From: Bradyrhizobium sp. CSA112
Lineage (GTDB): Bacteria > Pseudomonadota > Alphaproteobacteria > Rhizobiales > Xanthobacteraceae
DNA length: 64,000 nucleotides
NCBI RefSeq assembly: GCF_029051645.1
Contig: NZ_JAACFS010000002.1
Location: 310,001 to 374,000 of the forward strand
Direction of reading: 5' to 3'
This document shows, one piece after another, positions 17,236 through 25,968 of the stretch. The notes beneath the pieces are model-generated. The model made no database searches. It saw only the letters and a program-made list of their open reading frames with translations, and had not been told where the DNA came from. A program made the translations under genes and the position numbers. Positions within the stretch are counted from its first letter, which is position 1, and every line of letters starts with the position of its first letter.

Positions 17236-17607
17236 ATGCGTCAGATACTTAAAGGATTGGTCGCGGCAGTCGCCGTCATGGCCGCTGCACCCGCGATGGC
17301 GTGCGGTTACACCGCCTGTGCAGCGCCGGTCTATGTCGCGCCGGTCGCTTATGGCTATGCGGGCTGCAACCCTTGTGGCGGCTGGGTCCGCGAGCGTCTG
17401 CCCGATCCGGAGCAGCAGTATTATTACGTCAACCAGGGCCCGACCTATACCGGTCCCGGCAACTGGGCGCCGCGTCCGGTCTATCGCGAAGGCGCGATCT
17501 CCGACTACGGCTATGGCTATAACCGTTCGTACGGCTATCACCGGCACGGTTACCGTTACACGGGCCGTTATTACCACGGTCGGCCCGTACTGCGCCGCTA
17601 CTACTGA
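17236..17607 (+). CDS. small secreted Tyr/Gly-rich protein, unknown function
   Basis: A 123-residue protein with a signal peptide (MRQILKGLVAAVAVMAAAPA, cut near AMACG) and a mature part rich in Tyr, Gly and Arg (ISDYGYGYNRSYGYHRHGYR), with four cysteines near its N-terminus (CGYTACAAP, CNPCGGW). The ribosome-binding site AGGAGAGAG precedes the ATG. Composition suggests an extracytoplasmic structural or surface protein. I do not recognise a family with a known function. Confidence 0.75.
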   Translation: MRQILKGLVAAVAVMAAAPAMACGYTACAAPVYVAPVAYGYAGCNPCGGWVRERLPDPEQQYYYVNQGPTYTGPGNWAPRPVYREGAISDYGYGYNRSYGYHRHGYRYTGRYYHGRPVLRRYY

Positions 17608-17665
17608 TCTGTCGCCATCAGTGAACGATTTCAGCGCCCGTTTGCCTGCCGCGAGCGGGCGCTCT

Positions 17666-18493
17666 TCATTTCATCAAGCCAAGCCTGACAGCGCCGATAT
17701 AGAGCGCCAGCACTGCGGCGTTGGAGACGTTCAGGCTCTTGATCTCGCCGGGCATGTCGAGCCGCGCCACCACGCTGCAGGTCTCGCGGGTCAGTTGCCG
17801 CAACCCCTTGCCCTCGGCGCCCAGCACCAGCGCGAGCGGCTGCTGCAAGGCCACCGCGCCGAGATCCTCCGTCCCATTGCTGTCGAGCCCGACCGTCATG
17901 AAGCCGCGGTCGTTCAGTTCGGTGAGCGCGCGGGCGAGGTTTTGCACGGTCACCAAAGGCACCAGTTCCAGCGCGCCGGACGCGGATTTTGCCAGCACGC
18001 CGGTGGCCTCCGGGCTGTGGCGGGCCGTGGTGACGATCGCCTTGACCGCAAAGGCGGCGGCCGAGCGCATGATCGCGCCGACATTGTGCGGATCGGTGAT
18101 CTGGTCGAGCACCAGCACGATGCCTTCCTGCGGCAGGGTATCGATATCGGGCGAGGGCAGGGGATCGACCTCCGCCAACATGCCCTGATGCACGGCGTCG
18201 GGGCCGAGCCGCTGGTCGATTACGTTCGGCCGGACGATTTCCGCGGGAACGCGGGTGTCGATATTCTCGTCCGCCAGCCGCCTCGCGGCGTTTTCGGTCA
18301 GGAACAGCTTTCGGATTCCCCGCTCCGGGTTGGCGAGGGCCGCCGAAACCGTGTGCCAGCCATAAAGAATCACGGGCCCGTCAGGGCTCGCGTCCCGGTC
18401 CCGGCGGCCCGGCAGACGCGCGAATTTCCGCCCTTTTTCGAAGGGTTTGCCGCCGCCGCGGCGGAACGGCGGCTTTCGGTCGCGATCGCTCAT
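17666..18493 (-). CDS. rlmB: 23S rRNA 2'-O-methyltransferase RlmB (TrmH/SpoU family)
   Basis: A 275-residue SPOUT methyltransferase. After a basic, disordered N-terminus (about 40 residues) comes the substrate-binding domain (LYGWHTVSAALANPERGIRK) and the trefoil-knot SAM site: VLVLDQITDPHNVGAIMRSA, LVLGAEGKGLRQLT and LNVSNAAVLALY, the three SpoU motifs. RlmB methylates G2251 of 23S rRNA in the peptidyl-transferase P-loop. The identity to RlmB rather than another TrmH-type enzyme rests on the N-terminal domain and length. It lies upstream of, and opposite to, tRNA-Tyr, a common arrangement in Bradyrhizobium. Confidence 0.9.
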   Translation of the reverse strand: MSDRDRKPPFRRGGGKPFEKGRKFARLPGRRDRDASPDGPVILYGWHTVSAALANPERGIRKLFLTENAARRLADENIDTRVPAEIVRPNVIDQRLGPDAVHQGMLAEVDPLPSPDIDTLPQEGIVLVLDQITDPHNVGAIMRSAAAFAVKAIVTTARHSPEATGVLAKSASGALELVPLVTVQNLARALTELNDRGFMTVGLDSNGTEDLGAVALQQPLALVLGAEGKGLRQLTRETCSVVARLDMPGEIKSLNVSNAAVLALYIGAVRLGLMK

Positions 18494-18696
18494 GGGGAGC
18501 TTGTGTCACGGGGGCATGAATATGGCAATTTGCCCCATGGAAGCGCGTTTTGGTGGTCCGCATTGGTTGACTTTGCCATCCCCCTTCGCCCATAAACGCG
18601 CCGGCCGCAGCCGGTTCGACCGCGCTCTCGGCCTCAGCGTCATCCATGGTCCGGTCCTCCGCCACTCGGGCGGTCGGTTCGGTGACGCTGTTGGAC

Positions 18697-18782
18697 GGGG
18701 AAGTGTCCCGAGTGGCAAAGGGAGCTGACTGTAAATCAGCCGCCGTATGGCTTCGAAGGTTCGAGTCCTTCCTTCCCCACCA
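18697..18782 (+). tRNA. tRNA-Tyr (anticodon GUA)
   Basis: 86 bases with encoded CCA and a long variable arm, as expected for type II bacterial tRNA-Tyr. Acceptor arms GGGGAAG/CTTCCCC pair; anticodon loop CTGTAAA within stem TGA/TCA region gives GUA; T-loop is GTTCGAGTC. Confidence 0.96.
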
Positions 18783-18932
18783 GCCTTCGCTCGCTCCGCG
18801 AGCTACGGCTCGGCAAGCCCCATCGTAGCGAAGGCTGCCGCGGCGTAGCCCGAAGGGCGAAGCCGGGCTCTCTCGGCAGATCAGAAAGCTTCGCCTGGCG
18901 TCACCCACGCTATGTTGTTTGCCCGGACACCG

Positions 18933-20156
18933 CTACTTTTGTGCGTTGGAGAAAGCGGTTTCGAGCACTTCGCCAATCGGCTGCCAGGTGCGGCCGTCGA
19001 ATTGAATGAGTCGCAGGTGTTTGATCGGTCGAAAATTCCCGGGTCCAGTGCTGATTTTGACCCCAGGTAGCAACATCGAGCCTTGGTAGTCTTTGAGGGC
19101 CGCTGCCTGCTTCATGACGTTCTCGCGAGATAGGTCGTCGCCGCATTGTTTGAGCACTTGGGCCAATGTCTCGGCTGCGGCGTAGCCGAAGACGGCGGCG
19201 TTGTCGTCCTTGCCTCCGGCCCGATTGTATTTCTCGACAAATGCCTGCCAGTCCTTGCTGGTTTGTTCGTCCTTCCAGGCCGGGTCATTTGCATCCTTCA
19301 GGAAGGCGGCCGTAATAGCGCTCAAGGCGTTGTCGGTGGGCTGCGCCGTCGCGATCGATGAAGCCATATGGTTCAAGATGAACACCGGATGCCAATTGAG
19401 ATCCGCCGCTATTCGGACGGCTTTCGCTGCGTTTGCAGGCACCCCTGCAAATACAAAAATTTCAGCTCCTGATCGCTTCAAGATCGATATGTGCGTGTCC
19501 AGATGCTGATCTGCGATATCGTAGGCGATGTCGACCCTGATCATCCGGGCGACGTCGCCGAGTCCGTCTTCCAAGCCCTTGAACAGTTCTCGACCGAAAT
19601 GATCGTTCTGCCAGAGAGCAACGATCCTTTTTCCGGGGTAGAACGCCTGTATGTAGTTGGCGTAGATGCGCCCCTCTTCCCGAATGGAGGGCTGCCAGCC
19701 CATTGTCCACGGAAACAACGACGGATCGCTCAGATGATCGTCTCCGGAGGCGACAAAGAGTTGAGGAACTTGCCTTTCGTTCAAGTACGCGCGAACGGCA
19801 AAATTCCCCGGCGTTCCGAACGATCCGAACATCAGGAGGACGTCGTCCTTCTCGATGAGATCGCGCGTGAGGCTTAGAGCCGTCGATGGATCGGATTTGT
19901 CATCATATGAGATGAAGCGCACCTTGCGGCCGTTGATCCCGCCACGCTCGTTGATCATCTCGAAATACGCCGCTTCGGCTTTTCCAATCGCTCCGAAGAC
20001 CTGCAAGCTGCCGCTATAGGGCATAACGTTCCCGATGCGAATTTCAGTGTCGGTCACGCCCGGATCGCGTACTCGCTCGGTGATCGCGCTCAATGATGTA
20101 AGCGCCAAGATGAGCGCCAGGACAAAAGCGATCAGTGTTCGGGCCCTGGTTTGCAT
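18933..20156 (-). CDS. branched-chain amino-acid type ABC receptor (LivK-like)
   Basis: A 407-residue periplasmic binding protein of type I fold. A signal anchor (residues 6-26) precedes TEIRIGNVMPYSGSLQVFGA, the first ligand-site segment, then MINERGGINGRKVRFISYDD and LFGSFGTPGNFAVRAYLNER. These are diagnostic for Peripla_BP_6 (LivJ/LivK) proteins that deliver amino acids, aromatic acids or related solutes to an ABC importer. No permease or ATPase genes are adjacent, so it is an orphan receptor. It shares a distinctive motif, CGDDLSREN, with the N-terminal half of the fused protein at 22024. Confidence 0.9.
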   Translation of the reverse strand: MQTRARTLIAFVLALILALTSLSAITERVRDPGVTDTEIRIGNVMPYSGSLQVFGAIGKAEAAYFEMINERGGINGRKVRFISYDDKSDPSTALSLTRDLIEKDDVLLMFGSFGTPGNFAVRAYLNERQVPQLFVASGDDHLSDPSLFPWTMGWQPSIREEGRIYANYIQAFYPGKRIVALWQNDHFGRELFKGLEDGLGDVARMIRVDIAYDIADQHLDTHISILKRSGAEIFVFAGVPANAAKAVRIAADLNWHPVFILNHMASSIATAQPTDNALSAITAAFLKDANDPAWKDEQTSKDWQAFVEKYNRAGGKDDNAAVFGYAAAETLAQVLKQCGDDLSRENVMKQAAALKDYQGSMLLPGVKISTGPGNFRPIKHLRLIQFDGRTWQPIGEVLETAFSNAQK

Positions 20157-20515
20157 CGGATGAACTCCGTTACAAGAATGCAGCCAGATTTCGAGACCTA
20201 TGTGAGGCGCGTAGCCTGTTCTAGATCAAGCGCCGAGAGATTGGCGGCAACATGATCGTCATTTTCTTTGACAAAAATGGATGAGCCAAAAATGGATGAG
20301 CCTATGTCCTCGACCGGCTCATACCGAAAACGGCGGTAGCCAGTAGCAGGCAAGCGCAAGTTCCCGCAAAACGCGATGCAACAAGCGTACGCTGTCGATC
20401 GGTTGTGTCAACGGATTCGCTTTTGTTCCCTTGGAGGCAACCAAGCCACTCCCATGAACTGTTCCGCGCCCGCCGCGAGCAGGCGGCGAGGAGCGCATCG
20501 TCGCCTTGGGAAGCC
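20157..20515. other. intergenic region with a 15-bp tandem duplication
   Basis: A 359-base gap between two leftward genes. It contains a perfect tandem duplication described separately. Open frames here have no credible start signals and nothing else is recognised. Confidence 0.5.
20273..20302. repeat. perfect tandem duplication, 15 bp x 2
   Basis: Bases 20273-20287 are repeated exactly at 20288-20302 (unit AAAAATGGATGAGCC). It lies between two leftward genes and looks like a recent slippage event. Confidence 0.9.
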
Positions 20516-20911
20516 TCAACCCTGATCGCCTTCCTGAGCGGTTTCCGGCAACGCTTCTCCGGGCAGGTAAAGCCTGATCGGTCGAATCTCGTAGACGGCC
20601 GTCGGATTGACGCGGCGCAGGTCGCGCGCAACATCGAGCGCGGCGTCCGCGTTGTCGCAGTTCACCACATACAATCCCAATAGCTGCTCCTTGGTCTCGG
20701 CAAACGGCCCGTCGATGACCATGCCGGCGCCCGGTCCGCGTAGGGTGCGGGCTTCCGCGGTCGCCCCGAGCCGCGCCGCCGGTCCGAGCAGTTTCTTCGC
20801 GTTAAGCCGGTCGTGCACCGCCAGGAGGTTGGTCATCAGTGCCGCATCCTCTTCTGGCTTCCAGGACATCACCTCGGCTTCGACGTGATAGGCGAGAATG
20901 GCATAGAGCAT
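20516..20911 (-). CDS. YCII-domain protein
   Basis: A 131-residue protein of the YCII-related (DGPF) family: MLYAILAYHVEAEVMSW, a central MVIDGPFAETKEQLLGLYVV with the DGPF-type core, and ALDVARDLRRVNPTAVYEIR. The fold is a small ferredoxin-like barrel; members are often paired with an ECF sigma factor, but no sigma factor gene follows here. A conserved His and Asp pair may serve as active site; function unknown. Confidence 0.85.
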   Translation of the reverse strand: MLYAILAYHVEAEVMSWKPEEDAALMTNLLAVHDRLNAKKLLGPAARLGATAEARTLRGPGAGMVIDGPFAETKEQLLGLYVVNCDNADAALDVARDLRRVNPTAVYEIRPIRLYLPGEALPETAQEGDQG

Positions 20912-21101
20912 CGGATTCTCCTTGATGGGCTGGCCGGGCTGGCTGCCCCTTAAAGGACGATTCGGCCCGGATCATCCCGACATATCGACCGCGACGAAAC
21001 ATTCCGGAAACACGATATATCGGATTGCCCTTGAACGCGGCCCGGCAGGCTCTCGACTGATGAGCAGAACGCGAGCCAACGCGCCATTCAAGGAGACGGT
21101 T

Positions 21102-21302
21102 ATGCGACGCCAGCCAGCCACGATCATCTGCGATGCTACGAGATTGCGCGCACCGTCGCCGGCGTCGTCGCAGGCAGGCGATTGGCACGACGTCACCGGC
21201 CACCACCGCTACTACGGCAGTTCCGCCGTCAACGGCGGCGAGCGTATTGCCGAAGACCGCCGCGGCCGGCGCCCTCGCTTCGTCAATCTCTGTGGATTTT
21301 GA
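21102..21302 (+). CDS. possible small protein, 66 residues
   Basis: An open frame opening with ATG at 21102 right after AAGGAGACGGTT, a good ribosome-binding site. The product (MRRQPATIICDATRLR at the start, GDWHDVTGHHRYYGSS in the middle) shows no domain I know, and codon usage is not persuasive. The site is the main support. Confidence 0.3.
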   Translation: MRRQPATIICDATRLRAPSPASSQAGDWHDVTGHHRYYGSSAVNGGERIAEDRRGRRPRFVNLCGF

Positions 21303-21363
21303 TCGCACACCAAAGCTGCCGGCACATGACCGTGACCAGCCTCAGGCACCAACCATAAAGCCA

Positions 21364-21398
21364 AACAAAAGGCGCGGCGGGATGGCTCCCGTCGCGCC
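21364..21398 (-). terminator. rho-independent terminator of the 14-residue peptide unit
   Basis: Read leftward: 12-bp stem (21398-21387 with 21382-21371, one G-T pair), four-base loop, then TTTTGTTT. It lies about 60 bases after the stop of the peptide frame and has no T-tract in the other direction, so it belongs to the leftward transcript. Confidence 0.75.
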
Positions 21399-21460
21399 CC
21401 AATTGTTGTGCTCGCTGGTCCAGGGCTGAGAGCGCCCCGATGCCAGGCTATAAATAGAGC

Positions 21461-21505
21461 CTAGCGGGCGATCCCAGCGAGGTGACAGCGCTTGGTATAA
21501 GACAC
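21461..21505 (-). CDS. 14-residue peptide frame with extreme Shine-Dalgarno
   Basis: A GTG-started frame encoding VSYTKRCHLAGIAR (Val read as Met), ending in TAG at 21461-21463. The leader AAAGGAGGTGATCC (21520-21507) is complementary to the 16S 3' end over 14 bases, one of the strongest ribosome-binding sites possible, and it sits directly before the start. A terminator follows 60 bases downstream. The peptide is basic with one Cys and one His; no regulated gene follows. It may be a dedicated micropeptide, a leader for an sRNA, or a ribosome-binding decoy. The function is unknown. Confidence 0.55.
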   Translation of the reverse strand: MSYTKRCHLAGIAR

Positions 21506-21506
21506 T

Positions 21507-21520
21507 GGATCACCTCCTTT
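21507..21520 (-). promoter_or_regulatory. 14-base Shine-Dalgarno, perfect anti-SD match
   Basis: The sequence complementary to the 16S rRNA tail is longer than in any other gene of the window, where matches are four to eight bases. It places the start codon of the 14-residue peptide at 21505. Confidence 0.8.
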
Positions 21521-21665
21521 CGTTGTTGATGGAAACATCAATATAGGCGGCGAATCAGCCCCTGTTAAGGGCTCGGACCGTTCCATGGGCCGCCACAGGA
21601 TGTTCTGATCGGGCCACCTGCGGCGGGTTGAGGCCGCCTGCACGGCGTGTTAGTTCAACGCCAGC

Positions 21666-21739
21666 GCGGGTGTAGCTCAATGGTAGAGCAGCAGCCTTCC
21701 AAGCTGAATACGAGGGTTCGATTCCCTTCACCCGCTCCA
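21666..21739 (+). tRNA. tRNA-Gly (anticodon UCC)
   Basis: 74 bases with encoded CCA. Acceptor GCGGGTG/CACCCGC pairs, D-arm GTAGCTCAATGGTAGAGC, anticodon stem GCAGC/GCTG with loop CTTCCAA giving UCC, T-arm GTTCGATTC. Confidence 0.96.
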
Positions 21740-22023
21740 TCGTTCAAAATTTATTCAAGATTTCGCTGATATCGTGTCGCAATGTGATACGCCGTAGGCA
21801 CCTGCGGTTGCGTACACGAACACGTTCCGATTGCGGGGCGACGCGTTAGCGTCGATTTCGTGCATTTCTGAGGGCGAAAATACGCGCTTGCTAACCATGC
21901 CTTACGGAACGCCTGGACTTGCCACAAAATCAATCCGATTGAGACACAATGTCGGCGAGTAGGGTTGAAACGGTGCCCGCTCGCATCACGCGCGTTTAGT
22001 AATGGGCTCACAGGGGGGCTGCA

Positions 22024-24402
22024 ATGCGGGCTAAGATCGATCCTCGTTGGCTAAAAGAGCAATTGTTCCGGTCTCGGGCCGGAACGGCCATGCGCCGGCT
22101 TTGCACCGCGCCGCGACGCGGCGCTGTGACGGCGCTGGTGCTCGCCGCGATGGCCGGCTCGGCGATCAGCGATCAGGTGTACGCGGCGCCTCCGGGCAGC
22201 AACGAAATCCGGATTGGCAACACGGCCCCCTATACCGGTCCGGCCTCCGCCTACGGCGTCATCGCCAAGGTCATCGCGGCCTATCTGGACAAGGTCAACG
22301 CCGAAGGTGGCATCAACGGCCGCAAGGTCAATATGATCACCTATGACGACGCCTACGAGCCCACCAAAACCATGGAAATGACCCGCAAGCTTGTCGAGGA
22401 GGACCAGGTTCTCTTCACCTTGGGGACCATCGGTACGAACACGAACGCGACGATCCAGCCTTATTTGAACTCAAAAAAGGTCCCGCAGCTTTTTGCCTTG
22501 TCGGGCGCGGCGGCCTGGGACCAGCCGCGCGATTTTCCGTGGACCATGGGCTTCCTGCCGACCTACACGGCTGAAGCTCAAATCTTTGCGCAGTATATCC
22601 TGGAGAACCATCCCCGCAGCAGGATCGCCGTCCTCTATCAGGAGGATGGGATGGGCAAGGAATACCTGAAGGGCCTGAAGGACGGCCTGGGCGGCAAGAT
22701 TGCGATCGTGGCCGAGGCCCCATACAAGGTGACGGACACCAATATCGATGCGCAGATGGCCAAGCTGAAGGCCTCGGGCGCCGACGTCTTCATTGAGTTC
22801 ACCACGCCGAAATTCGCGATCATGGCGATCCGGCGAAGCGCCGAGCTCGGCTGGAGGCCGAACCATTTCGTCGCGTCGATCGCCAACTCCTACTCGGCCG
22901 TGATTCAGCCGGCGGGCGCGCAAAATGCGGAAGGCATTTTGTCGGCGGCATACCGCCTGGAGGGCGAAGACTCGGCGGCGGCCGGCGATGCGGCGTTCCG
23001 CGAATGGAGCGCCTTCATGCAGCGCTATGTGCCGAGCGTGAGCAAGGCCAACGGCCAGGCCGTTCTCGGTTATCTCGTCAGCAAGACGCTGCACGAGGTC
23101 CTGAAGAACTGCGGCGACGACCTGTCGCGTGAAAACATCATGAAGCAGGCCCGCTCGATCAAGGGTATTCAGCTTCCCATGATGGTGCAGGGCATCCTGC
23201 TCAACACCAGCGCCGCCGATCATGCGCCGATCGAGCAGATGCGGATGATGCGCTTCACGAACGGCCAATGGCAGCACTTCGGCCCGGTGCGAAGCGGCAT
23301 CGATCCTGGCGCCGTCAGCGATTCCTTCAAGACGATCTTCAAGTACGGCACCGCCACAAAGCGCGATCTGGCCAACCAGCTCAACGCCAATACCGTGAGC
23401 CTGATGACGGGCTCGTTCGGCTCCACCTATGCGCAGGTCGGCGCGGATCTCGCTTCCGTGCTCGACAGCGGCACCAATTTGCGGATCTTGCCCGTGATGG
23501 GCCGCGGGTCTGTTCAGGCGGTGGCCGACATTCTGCTCTTGAGGGGCGTGGACGCCGGCATCGTGCGCAAGGACACGCTGTCCTATCTCGACCGCAAGGA
23601 CTTCGCAAAGGACATCCGCAACCAGTTTGTCTACGTCGCCAAGATGTTCAATGAAGAGATGCACGTCCTGGCGCCGAGGACGATCACCAGCATGAGGGAG
23701 CTCGACGGCAAGACCGTGGTGGTCGATTTGCCCGACAGTTCCACCTTCGTGACCGCGATCAACGTGTTCGACCGGCTCGGGATCAGGCCGCACCTGATCT
23801 ATCAGGAGCCCCGGCTGGCGGTGGACATGCTGCGCAAGGGCGAGATCGACGCCATCGTGGCGATCGAGGGCAAGCCGTTGCAATGGCTGAACCAGGTCAA
23901 CGATCGCAACCTGCATCTGGTCCCGGTCGACTACGCCAAGCCTCTCCAGGAGGAATATCTGCCTTCCAAGCTTTCGTCGGCGGACTACCCGGGCCTCGTG
24001 GCGGAGGGCGGCTCGATCGAGACGATCGCGGCCGAGGCGGTGCTGGCGTCGTATAACTGGGCGCCGAACAGCGACCGCTACCGCCGGCTGGCGCTCCTGG
24101 TGGACACTATGTTCGACAAGGTCGCGCAGTTGCAGCGCCCGCCGTTCCATCCGAAGTGGAAGGAAATGGCGCTGCGTGCGACGGTATCGGGATGGACGCG
24201 CTTCAAGGCGGCACAGGAATGGCTCGACCGCAACATGCCGCCCCCTCCGGGCTTATCGGCAGCATCGGGCGCCGTTCTGCCCGCCGCCGCGCCGGTGGCC
24301 GCGCCCGCCGCTACCGCGTTCTCGCCACAGGAGCGCGATCCGCTGTATCGCGAATTCCTGGAGTGGCGCGCCAGCCGCGCCAAGGCCGGCCCCCGGCAGT
24401 GA
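22024..24402 (+). CDS. fused double receptor: LivK-type domain plus TAXI-type domain
   Basis: A 792-residue exported protein with two different solute-binding domains in one chain. After a long N-terminus and signal (MRRLCTAPRRG, cut near VYAAPPG) residues about 55-430 are a Peripla_BP_6 LivK-type domain (NEIRIGNTAPYTGPASAYGV, KVNAEGGINGRKVNMITYDD, CGDDLSRENIMKQAR). From about 455 to 750 a second domain reads like a TAXI/TRAP-type receptor: MTGSFGSTYAQVGADLASVL, LRILPVMGRGSVQAVADILL, ELDGKTVVVDLPDSSTFVTA, and DMLRKGEIDAIVAIEGKPLQ. The tail is Pro/Ala-rich. No transporter genes adjoin. One chain offering two binding sites could couple two ligands or act as a sensor; this is inference. Confidence 0.85.
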   Translation: MRAKIDPRWLKEQLFRSRAGTAMRRLCTAPRRGAVTALVLAAMAGSAISDQVYAAPPGSNEIRIGNTAPYTGPASAYGVIAKVIAAYLDKVNAEGGINGRKVNMITYDDAYEPTKTMEMTRKLVEEDQVLFTLGTIGTNTNATIQPYLNSKKVPQLFALSGAAAWDQPRDFPWTMGFLPTYTAEAQIFAQYILENHPRSRIAVLYQEDGMGKEYLKGLKDGLGGKIAIVAEAPYKVTDTNIDAQMAKLKASGADVFIEFTTPKFAIMAIRRSAELGWRPNHFVASIANSYSAVIQPAGAQNAEGILSAAYRLEGEDSAAAGDAAFREWSAFMQRYVPSVSKANGQAVLGYLVSKTLHEVLKNCGDDLSRENIMKQARSIKGIQLPMMVQGILLNTSAADHAPIEQMRMMRFTNGQWQHFGPVRSGIDPGAVSDSFKTIFKYGTATKRDLANQLNANTVSLMTGSFGSTYAQVGADLASVLDSGTNLRILPVMGRGSVQAVADILLLRGVDAGIVRKDTLSYLDRKDFAKDIRNQFVYVAKMFNEEMHVLAPRTITSMRELDGKTVVVDLPDSSTFVTAINVFDRLGIRPHLIYQEPRLAVDMLRKGEIDAIVAIEGKPLQWLNQVNDRNLHLVPVDYAKPLQEEYLPSKLSSADYPGLVAEGGSIETIAAEAVLASYNWAPNSDRYRRLALLVDTMFDKVAQLQRPPFHPKWKEMALRATVSGWTRFKAAQEWLDRNMPPPPGLSAASGAVLPAAAPVAAPAATAFSPQERDPLYREFLEWRASRAKAGPRQ

Positions 24403-24426
24403 CGGCAACCACGGTTTGACGATAGG

Positions 24427-24456
24427 ACGGCCCGCTTCGGCGGGCCGTTGCTTTTT
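24427..24456 (+). terminator. rho-independent terminator after the fused receptor gene
   Basis: Perfect 9-bp GC stem (24427-24435 with 24440-24448) closed by a stable TTCG tetraloop, then a T-tract (24452-24456). Confidence 0.95.
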
Positions 24457-24671
24457 CGGCAAATGCCCGGGCCGTTCCATTTGGCGGAACGCACCATCCG
24501 CTTCACTTCGAGACCTCCGGCCTGTTCGCGGCGCCTTGTGTCGGCGGGCGGCGAACGGATGGCGTCATGCCGGTAATGCAGGGCTCAGCCACATAAAATA
24601 GTGTATCGGCAAGCTTCGCAGCGGCAGGCGCGGCGACCGCGCCACAGAATCAAGATTTCGGAGGAAGTTTC

Positions 24672-25898
24672 ATGTCGGCTCTGCCACTTTCGGGCATCAA
24701 GATTCTCGACCTGACGCGGGTGCTCGCGGGCCCGCTGTCGGCGCAGATGCTCGCCGACCTAGGCGCCGAAGTGATCAAGATCGAACGTCCCGGCGGCGGC
24801 GACGACGCCCGCGCCTTTGGCCCGCCTTACCTGAAAGACCCCGAGGGCAAGAACAACAACAACAACTCGTTCTACCTCTGCGCCAACCGCAACAAGAAAT
24901 CCGTCACCGTCAATATCGCGACGGCGGAAGGGCAGGACATTGTCCGCGAGCTCGCCAAAAGCTGCGACGTGATGATGGAGAACTACAAGGTCGGCGATCT
25001 CAAGCGCTACCGGCTGGATTACGGATCGATCAAGGCGATCAACCCCGGCATCATCTATTGCTCGGTAACCGGCTTCGGCCAGACCGGGCCTTATGCGCCG
25101 CGCGCCGGCTATGACGCGATCCTGCAGGCGATGGGCGGCTTGATGAGCGTCACCGGCCACATCGACGGCGAACCGGGCGCGGGGCCGATGAAGGTCGGCC
25201 CCTCCATCGTCGACTACATGACCGGCATGAACTCCTCGATCGGCATTCTGGCCGCGCTCTATCACCGCAAGGCCAATGGCGGGGAGGGGCAGCACGTCGA
25301 CGTCTGCCTGTTCGACACCGTGATCGCCGCGCTGTCGCATTACGCGCAGATCTTTCTCGTCAACGGCCAGACGCCGCCGCGGCGCGGCACCTGGGGCAAT
25401 GGCGGCATGCCGGCCGGTGTGTTCCGCTGCACCGACGGCGAACTGATGCTGGTGGTCGGCAATGACGGCCAATTCCAGCGCACCTGCGCCGTGCTCGGCG
25501 CGCCGGAGCTCGCGACCGATCCGCGCTTCGTCAAGAACAACGACCGCGTCGTTCACGGCAAGGAGATCATGGCGATCTTCGCCGGGCTGTTCCTGAAGGA
25601 GCCCGTCGCTCATTGGCTGGAAGAGTTGGAGAAGGCCGGCGTCCCCTCAGGTCCGATCAACGATTTCTCGCAGGTGTTCGCCGATCCGCATGTCCGCTCG
25701 CGCGGCATGCAAGTCAAGGTCGACCACCCCTTGGAGCACGACCTTTCGCTGATCCGCAATGCCATCACCTTCTCCGGCACCCCGGTTAAGGAGTATCGCG
25801 CGCCGCCGCTGCTCGGCGCGGATACCAAGGACGTGCTGGCGACGATCGGCTACGACGATGCCAAGGTCGAAGCGCTGAAGGCGCAGAAGATCGTCTGA
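24672..25898 (+). CDS. CaiB/BaiF family CoA-transferase (family III)
   Basis: A 408-residue family III CoA-transferase, which moves CoA between carboxylic acids. The N-terminus LPLSGIKILDLTRVLAGPLS and IKIERPGGGDDARAFGPPY mark the CoA-binding Rossmann part; the catalytic Asp is expected in GPSIVDYMTGM; the small domain and C-terminal EYRAPPLLGADTKDVLATIG follow the family. Length is typical. It sits alone between two terminators; the CoA donor and acceptor are not shown by context. The ribosome-binding site GGAGGAAG (24660-24667) fixes the start. Confidence 0.93.
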   Translation: MSALPLSGIKILDLTRVLAGPLSAQMLADLGAEVIKIERPGGGDDARAFGPPYLKDPEGKNNNNNSFYLCANRNKKSVTVNIATAEGQDIVRELAKSCDVMMENYKVGDLKRYRLDYGSIKAINPGIIYCSVTGFGQTGPYAPRAGYDAILQAMGGLMSVTGHIDGEPGAGPMKVGPSIVDYMTGMNSSIGILAALYHRKANGGEGQHVDVCLFDTVIAALSHYAQIFLVNGQTPPRRGTWGNGGMPAGVFRCTDGELMLVVGNDGQFQRTCAVLGAPELATDPRFVKNNDRVVHGKEIMAIFAGLFLKEPVAHWLEELEKAGVPSGPINDFSQVFADPHVRSRGMQVKVDHPLEHDLSLIRNAITFSGTPVKEYRAPPLLGADTKDVLATIGYDDAKVEALKAQKIV

Positions 25899-25907
25899 TC
25901 CGGAAAG

Positions 25908-25940
25908 CCGGCGCGGGCTTGCAAGGCCGCGCCGGTTCTC
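25908..25940. terminator. hairpin terminator between convergent genes
   Basis: A perfect 9-bp GC-rich stem (25908-25916 with 25927-25935) and a T-rich tail. It sits between the CoA-transferase stop (25898) and the stop of the leftward frameshifted gene (25969) and could serve either. Confidence 0.65.
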
Positions 25941-25968
25941 ATTTGGCGACACGACAAAGCACAGACAG

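Noticed and set aside
20302..20634. Leftward 110-residue frame after the YCII gene as a sigma factor
   Set aside because: Sigma factor motifs are absent; it overlaps the YCII gene in another frame.
21507..21520. A fragment of the 3' end of 16S rRNA
   Set aside because: The match GGATCACCTCCTTT occurs because the other strand is a perfect Shine-Dalgarno; nothing else of 16S rRNA is present around it.
22471..24150. A 559-residue open frame opposite the fused receptor gene
   Set aside because: Shadow frame of a GC-rich gene, no start signal and Arg/His/Gly-biased composition.
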